From DSYU01 sp963827605 (GTDB lineage Bacteria > Chloroflexota > Anaerolineae > Anaerolineales > Anaerolineaceae): a DNA stretch of 64,000 nt. The translations under genes were made by a program, and so were the position numbers. The stretch spans positions 620,001-684,000 of the forward strand of contig CAWHBK010000003.1 in assembly GCA_963827605.1 (NCBI GenBank), in the 5' to 3' direction. Shown piece after piece: positions 37,991 through 45,305 of this stretch (position 1 is the stretch's first letter; each line of letters begins with the position of its first letter). The notes below the pieces were generated by a model. That model was not told where the DNA came from. It saw only the letters and a program-made list of their open reading frames with translations, and searched no databases.

Positions 37991-38788
37991 CTAAGGCATC
38001 TCGAATTCTTTTACGAGCCGGTTTTCTTCGCCTTCCGGAAGATAAGCGCTCACTTTGACATAGCGCTCGATGCCTGAGCCAAGCAGCTTGCGGCGGAGCA
38101 GCTCATCCACCTGGAAGATTCCGGCGATGTTGTTCATCCAGATGTTGATCTGGATGGGTTTATCGGTGCCGTCCAGGATTTCTACCCGATCGATGGCGGC
38201 GGCTGAAACGGCATGGATGTCAATTTTCCCGGCCTGGTAAGGGATGCGCGAACGGCCCTGGCTCATATCCAGGGCATCCGCTACGCGCACGATCCCGGCT
38301 TCAACGGTGTAGGGCACCCCGCCGCTGCGATGGGCGATGATGGCATGCAGGGTCTCGGATATGACAATGGTCTTTTCTTCTATGGGTAAGAAATCCAGGA
38401 TGCGATGCAGGATGCCGTTGGCGAGGATGAGGCTAAATTCCTCGTGACCATCGCGGCTGATAGACATGCCCAGGTCGTGGAACAGGCTGGCAAGCAGGAT
38501 GACCAGCTCAGCATGGTCTTCCGAGAGATCGTAATAGCGGGTGATGGACATGATCACCTGGCTCTTGGCGAGGATGCGCGCCAGACGGAGGGCGATATTG
38601 GCGACTATTTGAAAATGAACCGCTCCGTGGTCGGTCATGCCCAGGCGGTCGATGGCGTTTACGTTGATTACGCGCCATAAGGTTTTGATTTCCACATCCT
38701 GGTTGATTAATTCGAGGGCTTTCTCAAGGTAACCATTTTTCCGGGCTGGAACATGGATATCGATCTGCGAATACTTTTTTGTTTCCAT
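37991..38788 (-). CDS. HD domain phosphohydrolase-like protein
   Basis: The ATG at 38788 (265 residues) is preferred over an earlier one at 38824, because AGGAG lies upstream of it, though 13 bases away. The HD domain spans about 50-185: DHGAVHFQIVANIALRLARI with the first His, SLFHDLGM with the HD pair, HAIIAHRSGG, and VRVADALDMS with the last Asp. It may act on a nucleotide or signalling phosphate. The C-terminal 80 residues are unassigned. The start sits in a run of GATCAG-type repeats. Confidence 0.82.
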   Translation of the reverse strand: METKKYSQIDIHVPARKNGYLEKALELINQDVEIKTLWRVINVNAIDRLGMTDHGAVHFQIVANIALRLARILAKSQVIMSITRYYDLSEDHAELVILLASLFHDLGMSISRDGHEEFSLILANGILHRILDFLPIEEKTIVISETLHAIIAHRSGGVPYTVEAGIVRVADALDMSQGRSRIPYQAGKIDIHAVSAAAIDRVEILDGTDKPIQINIWMNNIAGIFQVDELLRRKLLGSGIERYVKVSAYLPEGEENRLVKEFEMP

Positions 38789-38811
38789 TTGTATGGTCAA
38801 ACTCCTATAAA

Positions 38812-38848
38812 AGTGAGCAGTCAATCAGTCGATCAGTCAATCAGGGAT
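38812..38848. repeat. GATCAG-type dispersed repeat, copy A
   Basis: The run starts AGTGAGCAGTCAATCAG and goes on with GTCGATCAG/GTCAATCAG units. It closely matches the left arm of the element at 40489-40584. A shorter related run (AATCAG, GATCAGGGAA) lies at about 52745-52770. Confidence 0.6.
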
Positions 38849-39022
38849 CCGGAAAGAAAGGCCTAGATTGTGCGATCTGCGCAAGGGCAACCCGATTGGT
38901 GCTCTTTTCCTTGATTATCGCATGAGCGAGCGGACTGGCTATATCGATTGCAGAATGTTGCGCAGGAAAAACCGCGTGGGAATTTGGGGTTTGAGAAGAC
39001 CTGAGCTGCTGCGTGTCTTTCC

Positions 39023-39066
39023 TTGACAAAAACCGTCCACCATTGGTAAAATGAAAATGATTTTCA
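39023..39066 (+). promoter_or_regulatory. Promoter of the zur-znu operon with overlapping Fur-family box
   Basis: TTGACA (39023-39028) and TAAAAT (39047-39052) are 18 bases apart. A perfect 7-1-7 palindrome, TGAAAATGATTTTCA (39052-39066), covers the expected transcription start. It matches the Fur/Zur family pattern TGATAATNATTATCA and lies 29 bases before the regulator gene. Metal-loaded repressor bound here would block RNA polymerase. Confidence 0.8.
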
Positions 39067-39094
39067 ATATCGTTATGCGGGAGAGGATGGGAAT

Positions 39095-39535
39095 TTGAAC
39101 GAGCAATGGGAAGCATGGCTGCAAAAATTGCAGGAGAGCGGGTACCGGCTGACCGGGTCGCGGCGGACGGTGGTGGAGATTGTGGCGCGCAGCGAGCGCG
39201 CGCTGAGCCCGCTGGAAATTTTCGACCTGGCCCGCGGCCAACATGCCGGTCTGGGGTTGGTGACGGTGTACCGCACGCTGGAGAAGCTGGAGGAGCTGCA
39301 CCTGATCCAGCGCGTGCACCAGCCGGAGGGCTGCCAGGCGTTTATCGCGGCCTTTACCGGGCACCAGCACCTGATCCTGTGCTCGCGGTGCGGCAAGGTG
39401 CAATTTTTTGACGGCGATAACCTGGAAGGTCTGTTCCAGTCGATTGGGCAGGAGACAGGCTACCAGGTGCGGGATCACTGGCTGCAGTTGTTTGGGCTGT
39501 GCGCCGGGTGCCGGACGGAAACACAAAATGGTTAG
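39095..39535 (+). CDS. zur: Fur-family metal-dependent repressor (Zur-like)
   Basis: The 146-residue protein has the winged helix (LQESGYRLTGSRRTVVEIVA, LGLVTVYRTLEKLEEL) and dimerisation domain (GHQHLILCSRCGKVQFFDGD), with two CxxC pairs (CSRC, CAGC) for structural zinc. The TTG start has a GGAGAGG site upstream. The next genes encode a metal importer of the Zn/Mn class, so Zur is the likely type, though Mn sensing (Mur) is not excluded. It ends 4 bases before the start of the binding-protein gene. Confidence 0.88.
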   Translation: MNEQWEAWLQKLQESGYRLTGSRRTVVEIVARSERALSPLEIFDLARGQHAGLGLVTVYRTLEKLEELHLIQRVHQPEGCQAFIAAFTGHQHLILCSRCGKVQFFDGDNLEGLFQSIGQETGYQVRDHWLQLFGLCAGCRTETQNG

Positions 39536-39539
39536 GAAC

Positions 39540-40478
39540 ATGAGCGAGCGGCTTTTCATCCTAGGGTTCCTATTCGCACTATTGCTAAACGGCTGCACCC
39601 CGTCCGGGCAGGCGACGGCACCGTTAGAGCAGGCAGCGGGGACCGGCAAGCTGAACGTAATTGCAACGACCACCATCGTGGCGGATGTGGTGCGGAACGT
39701 GGGCGGGGAACATATCGCGGTGGCTGTTCTGATCGCTCCGGGCACCGACGAGCACGGCTACCAACCCACCCCGCAGGATGTGGTGAAGGTGTCAAAAGCC
39801 GACCTGGTCTTTATCAATGGAGCCGGGCTGGAGCAGTTCATCAAACCACTGATGCAGAACGCCGCCAGCCCGGGCCAGCTGGTGTCCGTTTCAGACGGCA
39901 TTCCTCTTTTGCAAGGGGCGGCAGGCGAGGCTCCCGCAGATGCCTCATCCGAAGGCGACCCGCACGTGTGGACCGACCCGAATAACGTTCTGGTGTGGGT
40001 GGACAATATCGAAAAGGCGCTCAAGGCGGCCGACCCGCAGCACAGCGCGGACTATGCGAAGAATGCCGAACAGTACCGCCAGCAGCTGCACGAATTAGAC
40101 AGCTGGGTACGCGAGCAGGTCAGCCAGGTGCCGCCGGAACGGCGCAAGCTGGTAACCGATCACCTGGTCTTTACCTATTTTGCCAGGCGCTACGGTTTTG
40201 AACAGGTGGGCGCTGTGGTGCCCGGTTACAGCACGATGACAGCGCCTTCGGCGCAGGAACTGGCCGCGTTGGAAAGCGCCATCCAGAAGCTGGGCGTGCC
40301 GGTGATCTTCGTGGGCAACACGGTCAACCCGGCGTTGAGCGAACGGGTTACGCAGGACACACACACCAAACTGGTGCCAATTCTGACCGGCTCGCTGAGC
40401 GAGAAGAACGGGCCGGGAGCCACCTATATCGACTACATAAAGTATAACGTGGGGAAGATGGTGGAAGGGTTGAAGTGA
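39540..40478 (+). CDS. znuA: Zinc/manganese ABC transporter substrate-binding lipoprotein
   Basis: The ATG at 39540 has TAGGA upstream, and the lipoprotein signal ends in LLLNGC (about 312 residues). The TroA/ZnuA fold keeps the metal ligands: His in GTDEHGYQP, His in DPHVWTDPNN, His in VTDHLVFTYF and a late GNTVNP ligand region. The His-rich loop typical of ZnuA is missing, replaced by a short Ala/Glu/Ser stretch (PADASSEGD), so manganese is also possible. It lies directly after the Fur-family gene. The symbol is by analogy. Confidence 0.88.
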   Translation: MSERLFILGFLFALLLNGCTPSGQATAPLEQAAGTGKLNVIATTTIVADVVRNVGGEHIAVAVLIAPGTDEHGYQPTPQDVVKVSKADLVFINGAGLEQFIKPLMQNAASPGQLVSVSDGIPLLQGAAGEAPADASSEGDPHVWTDPNNVLVWVDNIEKALKAADPQHSADYAKNAEQYRQQLHELDSWVREQVSQVPPERRKLVTDHLVFTYFARRYGFEQVGAVVPGYSTMTAPSAQELAALESAIQKLGVPVIFVGNTVNPALSERVTQDTHTKLVPILTGSLSEKNGPGATYIDYIKYNVGKMVEGLK

Positions 40479-40488
40479 ATAGTCGAGC

Positions 40489-40584
40489 AGTGAGCAGGCG
40501 ATCAGGCGATCGGTCAATCAGTCGATCAGGGAAGAGGGATACTCTGCTTTTCCCTGATCACTGTTCACTGATTGACTGCTCACT
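40489..40584. repeat. GATCAG-type palindromic element inside the metal importer operon, copy B
   Basis: The left arm (40489-40533) and right arm (40550-40584) form a long imperfect hairpin; AGTGAGCAG pairs with CTGCTCACT and GATCAGGGAA with TTCCCTGATC. The loop is 16 bases. Its left arm resembles the repeat at 38812. It lies between znuA and znuC, where an RNA hairpin would influence the mRNA. Confidence 0.7.
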
Positions 40585-40602
40585 TTCTTAAAGGATGAAC
40601 TA

Positions 40603-41463
40603 ATGGCAATAATCAAAGAATTCGAACGAACCAATAAAGCCATCCGGCGGCAGCACGCGGAACACCGGGGCGAAGCGCCGATTTTGCGAGTGACGGATTT
40701 AACGGTGCGCTATGAAAGCGGCGACGCGCTGAGCGAGATATCTTTCGACCTGGCGCGGGCGATGCGGCTGGCCGTGCTGGGGCCAAATGGGGCCGGTAAG
40801 AGCACGCTGCTCAAGGTTATCGCCGGGGTGCTGCCGCCCAGCCAGGGAACGGTGCAGGTGTTTGGCGAGGAGCCCGGGCAGCACATTTGCATCGCTTACG
40901 TGCCGCAGCGCAGCCAGGTAGATTGGAATTTCCCGGTCAGCGTGCGGGACGTGGTGATGATGGGGCGCATTGGCAAGCTGGGACTGCTGCGCCGGCCGGG
41001 ACGCGCGGATTGGGAAGCGGTCGACAAGTCGCTTGAGACGGTGAACCTGACCGGGCTGGGGAAACGGCAGATCAGCCAGCTTTCGGGAGGGCAGCAGCAG
41101 CGCATGTTTATCGCCCGGGCGATTGCCCAGGAAGCGGAGATCATGCTGATGGACGAACCGCTGAGCGGGCTGGACATCAACTCGCAGGAGGATATCCTGC
41201 ACATTCTGGATGACTTGCGCACGCAGCGGGTGACCGTGCTGGTGGCGCTGCACGACCTGAAACTGGCCGCCGAGCATTTCGAAGCCGTGATGCTGCTCAA
41301 CCACCGCCTGATCGGGCTGGGCACGCCGCAGGAGGTGTTCAGCGAGGCGCATATGGCGGAGGCCTATGGAAGCCACCGCGTACCGGGCAACCTGGTCAGC
41401 GGCAGCAATGCGTGGCTGGCGATGGACGACGGCTGCTGCAGCGAGGGGGATGAACATGCTTGA
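40603..41463 (+). CDS. znuC: Zinc/manganese ABC transporter ATP-binding protein
   Basis: The 286-residue protein has Walker A GPNGAGKST, the Q-loop in YVPQRSQVDWNFPVSVRDVV (a stretch typical of Mn/Zn importers), signature LSGGQQQR, Walker B MLMDEPLSGLD and the H-loop VALHDLK. It powers metal uptake. It carries about 30 extra residues at the N-terminus (IKEFERTNKAIRRQHAEHRG). AAAGGATG precedes the ATG. It overlaps the start of the permease gene. Confidence 0.93.
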   Translation: MAIIKEFERTNKAIRRQHAEHRGEAPILRVTDLTVRYESGDALSEISFDLARAMRLAVLGPNGAGKSTLLKVIAGVLPPSQGTVQVFGEEPGQHICIAYVPQRSQVDWNFPVSVRDVVMMGRIGKLGLLRRPGRADWEAVDKSLETVNLTGLGKRQISQLSGGQQQRMFIARAIAQEAEIMLMDEPLSGLDINSQEDILHILDDLRTQRVTVLVALHDLKLAAEHFEAVMLLNHRLIGLGTPQEVFSEAHMAEAYGSHRVPGNLVSGSNAWLAMDDGCCSEGDEHA

Positions 41464-42307
41464 GTTCCTGTTTGCCCCGTTTGGGTATGCCTTTATGGTG
41501 CGCGGGCTGGCAGCAGCCGGGCTGGTGGGGGTAATCTGCGCCATTGTGGGCACCTTTATCGTGCTGCGTGGGATGGCTTTCTTCGGCGACGCACTCTCGC
41601 ACACGATCCTACCGGGGATCGCGGTGGGGTATCTGGTCAGCGGGGGCGCGCGCGAGCCGCTGTTCTGGTGGGCGCTGGCAACCGCGGTGGTCAGCGCGCT
41701 GGGCATCGGCGCAATCAGCCGGGGCACGCGCATCCGCGAGGACACTGCCATCGGCATCATCTTCGCGGGGATGTTCGCGCTGGGCATCGCACTGATCTCG
41801 ACCGTGCGCAGTTATACCGTGGACCTGACGCACTTCCTGTTTGGAGATGTGCTGGGAGTTACGAATAATGACCTGCTGTTTACGGCTGCTTTTGGGGCTG
41901 TGATCCTGCTGCTGGTGGTGGCTTTTTACAAAGAGTTCGTGGTGATCTCGTTCGACCCGCTGCTGGCGGCAACCCTGCGGCTGCCCAACCGGCTGCTGGA
42001 ATACCTGCTGCTGGTGCTGATCGCGGTGACGATTGTGGTTTCCTTGCAAACTGTGGGCGTGGCGCTGATGGTAGCCATGCTGGTCACTCCCGCGGCAACG
42101 GCTTACCTGCTCACCCACCGCCTGCCGGTGATGATGGGTCTGGCGGCGCTGATTGGGGCGCTCTCGGGGGTGGTGGGGTTATATTTGAGCTATTATGCCA
42201 ACATCGCCTCCGGGGCGGCGATCGTGCTGGTGGCAACGGGGGTGTTCCTGGTGACGTTTCTGGTGACACCCAGGCGACATGCGTTGGCAGTCCGAGCCAG
42301 GGTGTGA
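41456..42307 (+). CDS. znuB: Zinc/manganese ABC transporter permease
   Basis: The frame opens at 41366, but the ATG at 41456 has GAGGGG about 7 bases upstream and gives the family start MLEFLFAPFGYAFMVRGL. The 283-residue protein has about eight or nine membrane helices and the conserved FFGDALSHTILPGIAVGYL segment of ABC-3 permeases. It overlaps znuC by 8 bases, so translation is probably coupled. Confidence 0.93.
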   Translation: MLEFLFAPFGYAFMVRGLAAAGLVGVICAIVGTFIVLRGMAFFGDALSHTILPGIAVGYLVSGGAREPLFWWALATAVVSALGIGAISRGTRIREDTAIGIIFAGMFALGIALISTVRSYTVDLTHFLFGDVLGVTNNDLLFTAAFGAVILLLVVAFYKEFVVISFDPLLAATLRLPNRLLEYLLLVLIAVTIVVSLQTVGVALMVAMLVTPAATAYLLTHRLPVMMGLAALIGALSGVVGLYLSYYANIASGAAIVLVATGVFLVTFLVTPRRHALAVRARV

Positions 42308-42353
42308 GGTTCAGGTATATTCGAGATATCATCGTTGGAAAATAGAGCGAGCT

Positions 42354-43022
42354 ATGGTTGAAAAAGGCTGTTTATATGTGGTGGCGACGCCGATTGGGAA
42401 CCCGCGGGATATTACGCTGCGGGCGCTGGATGTTTTGCAGGAGGTCGACGCGGTGATCTGCGAGGAGTACCGCGAGGGCAGCACGCTGTTGAAACGGCTG
42501 GGCATCCAGAAGGAGATTATCGAGGTCAACGAGCATAACGAGATCAGCCAGGCGCCGCTGGTGGTGGAGCGACTGCTGCAAAAACAGGCCCTGGCGCTAA
42601 TCTCGGACTGCGGGACACCGGTGTTCGCGGACCCGGGCGCAACGCTGATCAAGCTGCTGGTGGAACAGGGCGTCCCGGTGGTGCCGGTACCAGGAGCTTC
42701 CTCGCTGATGGCGACCCTTTCGGTGCTGGACGTGAAACTGGACCGCTTCATTTACGCGGGTTTCCTGCCCCGCGACCGGGCCGAGCGCAAGAAGGCGCTA
42801 AAGCACCTGCGGTCCACGCGCTTCCCGATCATTTTAATGGACGCGCCGTATCGCCTGGCCGCGCTGCTGGCTGACCTGGCCGAGGCGTACGGCGGTGGGG
42901 CGAGCATCACGCTGGCGATGGATCTGACGCTAGCCGATGAAACGATCTTCCGCGGGACGATCGCGGAGGCGGAGAAGAGCATCGGGCAGCGCAAGAGCGA
43001 GTTTGTATTGATCGTTCATTAA
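42354..43022 (+). CDS. RsmI-like tetrapyrrole methylase family protein
   Basis: The ATG at 42354 gives 222 residues. It has the SAM-binding methylase fold of RsmI: LYVVATPIGNPRDITLRALD, ALISDCGTPVFADPG, VPVPGASSLMATLS and FIYAGFLPRDRAERK. RsmI methylates 16S rRNA C1402. The family EDTR(H/T) segment reads EEYREGSTLL here, and SDAGTPG reads SDCGTPVF, so this may be a paralogue. It lies 46 bases after the permease gene. Confidence 0.78.
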   Translation: MVEKGCLYVVATPIGNPRDITLRALDVLQEVDAVICEEYREGSTLLKRLGIQKEIIEVNEHNEISQAPLVVERLLQKQALALISDCGTPVFADPGATLIKLLVEQGVPVVPVPGASSLMATLSVLDVKLDRFIYAGFLPRDRAERKKALKHLRSTRFPIILMDAPYRLAALLADLAEAYGGGASITLAMDLTLADETIFRGTIAEAEKSIGQRKSEFVLIVH

Positions 43023-43130
43023 AGAAGAGGACACGGGGGAAAAATTTCGCAGGCCGAGAGCGATAGCGGATGATAGAGGTGTGTGATCGTCCGGCTGCTT
43101 TTAATCAAACCGGGGTTAACGGACCATCGA

Positions 43131-43210
43131 AGGGCGCAGCGCGGGGGTTGGACCGTATAGAGGTGTTATTTGTCCCGCTGCGTACTCGCAGCGCCTGCGC
43201 CTCTACCGGA
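43131..43210. repeat. Dispersed intergenic repeat, copy 1
   Basis: An 80-base stretch from AGGGCGCAGCGCGGGGGTTGG to CTACCGGA is closely similar to 54205-54291. An identical 30-base core (43172-43201) contains a GCTGCG-TACT-CGCAGC hairpin. It fills much of the 198-base gap between the RsmI-like gene and the phosphoesterase gene. Confidence 0.75.
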
Positions 43211-43220
43211 TATTGAGAAG

Positions 43221-44201
43221 TTAATGGCACAAAGCGGAGCCGCTGTCGGTGAAGCTGCCATCATCCACGGGGATAAAGCGCCAGTCGTAGCGACCGGGGT
43301 ATAGGAAGAAGACGATTACACCGTGTACTCCGATTGCGCGCGCTTCGCTGGTAAGAAGCGGCTGGCCTTCCTCGAAATGCCATGCGCCGCCGGTGCCAAC
43401 GATGAAAGGACGGATGCCGGTATCGAGTTCCAGCCGCCCGCTGGGACCGAGGGGAGCCAGGCGCTCGTAGATGTGGTCATGACCATTGACGACCACCTCG
43501 GCATTAAACTCGCTGGCGATGCGCCAGAAAGCCGTAGCGGCGGGGTCGATTACCACCTTGCCGGAACTCCATAAAGGGTGATGCCAGTAGAGCATGGAAC
43601 AGCGTTTGTCGTTCTGTTCCAGGTCCGCACGCAGCCAGACGGCCTGGGCTGACTGAACGTCACAGCCGGCGGCGGCGCAGTTACTGTTGAGCGAAACGAT
43701 GTGCCAATCACCCAGGTTGTAACTGTAGTAGCCGAGCCCGGGTTCCCCGGCGGCCTCGCCAAAATAGTCGAAGTACGGCCCGCCTTCCTCGGTAAACCAG
43801 TCGTGGTTGCCCGGGCTGGGATGAATGCGACTCTTGAAACGCCCCCAGGACGGCTGGAAGCATTCGCTGTATTCAAGCGCCGTTCCCATGGTTTGGGCAT
43901 TGTCGCCGGCGGTAAACACTGACGCGTCGGGATACCGATCGAGCAGACGCTCGATCAGATCAGCGGTCTTGTCGTCCCCATCCAGGCCACAGACACTGAT
44001 ATCGCCCGCTCCGATCAGCACTGCCGGGGTTGGCTCGGGCGTGGGCACAAAATCGGCCTGCGCTCCCCCAAAGGCCTGCCCCCCACCGGGGGCCATGGCG
44101 GAACGGTAAAGAGGAGATAATTCCCGGCCTGGTACGGTTAGAATGGCCGTGAGGGTGAGGAGTATTACTACTGCCGCGGCAGTACCCATACGCAGAATCA
44201 T
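43221..44201 (-). CDS. Secreted metallophosphoesterase (purple acid phosphatase-like)
   Basis: The ATG at 44201 follows an AGGGGG site by about 5 bases (an upstream frame to 44237 lacks this). A signal anchor (MGTAAAVVILLTLTAILTV) leads to the calcineurin-like fold: GAGDISVCG, FTAGDNAQ, PGNHDWF, YWHHPLW and VNGHDHIYERL. These give the full set of metal ligands. The substrate is a phosphate ester, unknown. A Cys-containing insert (NCAAAGCDVQ) may form a disulfide outside the cell. Confidence 0.9.
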   Translation of the reverse strand: MILRMGTAAAVVILLTLTAILTVPGRELSPLYRSAMAPGGGQAFGGAQADFVPTPEPTPAVLIGAGDISVCGLDGDDKTADLIERLLDRYPDASVFTAGDNAQTMGTALEYSECFQPSWGRFKSRIHPSPGNHDWFTEEGGPYFDYFGEAAGEPGLGYYSYNLGDWHIVSLNSNCAAAGCDVQSAQAVWLRADLEQNDKRCSMLYWHHPLWSSGKVVIDPAATAFWRIASEFNAEVVVNGHDHIYERLAPLGPSGRLELDTGIRPFIVGTGGAWHFEEGQPLLTSEARAIGVHGVIVFFLYPGRYDWRFIPVDDGSFTDSGSALCH

Positions 44202-44334
44202 ATATACCCCCTGAGGAGAAAGAATCGTGAAGGACAATTCGCTCGAAATTTATGATTTTCAGAAAAAAGAGCCAATATGGCGGGATACATTCTATTATGA
44301 TGATGTTACGGGAAAAGTCAATGAATTTTTCATA

Positions 44335-44392
44335 AATGCAATGACAAAGCAAAATGCGGCGTGACCGCCGCATTTTGCTTTGTCATTGCATT
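44335..44392. terminator. 27-bp perfect hairpin, probably terminator
   Basis: Positions 44335-44361 and 44366-44392 are perfect reverse complements around TGAC. A short T-rich run follows on both strands. It lies after the stop of the small gene at 44412 (minus strand) and before the phosphoesterase start. The stem is far longer than an ordinary terminator. Confidence 0.65.
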
Positions 44393-44411
44393 TTGCGTTG
44401 CTTATTCGTGC

Positions 44412-44624
44412 TTAGGATATCTGGCGGATGTAAACCAGCTCCAAACCCAGGTCGCGGATGCGGTGGAGGATGCCATGCAGCGCCGGTTGGTCTGGTAGCG
44501 CGCCGGTGAGGAGGGTGTCGCCATCCGGCAGGCGAGTCATGGTCAGTTCATCAAACCAACGGGCGTGGCGTTCGGCTAGCTGCCCGCGAAAGCAGATTTC
44601 ATAGGTGTGCGGTTTGTCTTGCAT
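44412..44624 (-). CDS. Small conserved-looking hypothetical protein
   Basis: The 70-residue protein has the pattern YEICFRGQLAERHARWFD, then LLTGALPDQPALHGILHRIR and DLGLELVYIRQ. Similar short proteins are found, as I recall, in Chloroflexota and Actinomycetota beside unrelated genes. The ending recalls a ferredoxin-like fold. It starts with ATG, ends 20 bases before the long hairpin, and follows the lipoprotein gene by 30 bases. Confidence 0.6.
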   Translation of the reverse strand: MQDKPHTYEICFRGQLAERHARWFDELTMTRLPDGDTLLTGALPDQPALHGILHRIRDLGLELVYIRQIS

Positions 44625-44654
44625 CCGAATAATCTTTTGGCTCTGATCGACCGA

Positions 44655-45188
44655 TCACTTTATGGAAGCGATGAACCGGTCGATGCGAGCGGTGTCCCAA
44701 CGCGCGGCCGGTTCGGAAATCACCAGCAGCGCCGGGCCGTTCTTGCCCTGGAAGGTGGCGGTGGCCTGGCGGTACGGCTGGTCGCTGGAATTGACGCCTT
44801 CGCTGATGACCAGGATGGTTTGCTGTCCGCGGATGGCAACAGAGCGTTTCTCGACCACGGTCATGCGGGTGGTATCATCTTTCTTGCCGGACTGCGCCTG
44901 ATGCAGGGTCTCCTCGAGTTTTGCCTGGTCTTCCTTGTAATCGGCGGGGGCCTGGACGAGGAACAGGTGGCTGTAACCGCCGGCGGGATTATAGGAGACG
45001 ATGGTAAAACCGGCCAGCGTAAGGGTGTATTCGGGCTGGTATTCTTCTGGCAAGGTAAAGTCGGCAATGTTCGCAGCGGCTTTGGCGACATCTTGGGCAG
45101 ATGTTTTGTTGGGCAGGGAGCCAGCGCAGCCGGCTAACAGTACGGTGACGACCAGGACGACGATCAGGTGCTTGATTTGCGTTTTCAT
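44655..45188 (-). CDS. Lipoprotein of unknown function
   Basis: The 177-residue protein has a lipoprotein signal ending in TVLLAGC (Cys21). The mature part has FTLPEEYQPEYTLTLAGFTI and a Tyr/Gly segment followed by beta strands (RSVAIRGQQTILVISEGV). I do not recognise the domain. GGAGG lies 6 bases before the ATG, a strong ribosome site. It may share an operon with the 70-residue gene downstream. Confidence 0.7.
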   Translation of the reverse strand: MKTQIKHLIVVLVVTVLLAGCAGSLPNKTSAQDVAKAAANIADFTLPEEYQPEYTLTLAGFTIVSYNPAGGYSHLFLVQAPADYKEDQAKLEETLHQAQSGKKDDTTRMTVVEKRSVAIRGQQTILVISEGVNSSDQPYRQATATFQGKNGPALLVISEPAARWDTARIDRFIASIK

Positions 45189-45305
45189 TTTATCCTCCGA
45201 TGTGGAATAACCATTGATTTGTTCTTGCTGTAATGGTTATACGGCCCGTTGGGTAGGGCTGTCACCTATCGGAGGATAGGTTGGAGGATAGGGAGGTTAC
45301 AAATA

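Noticed and set aside
40699..41787. Long open frame of 362 codons on the minus strand over znuC and znuB
   Set aside because: It is antisense to two genes with full ABC motifs and shows no domain; GC-rich third positions create such shadows.
43131..43210. Riboswitch or other known structured RNA in the repeat
   Set aside because: The hairpin core recurs in unrelated intergenic contexts and matches no riboswitch pattern I know.
45235..45300. Inverted CCTATC/GATAGG motif upstream of the lipoprotein gene as an operator
   Set aside because: The arms are only 6 bases and the area is full of similar GGAGGATAGG words; too weak to call.
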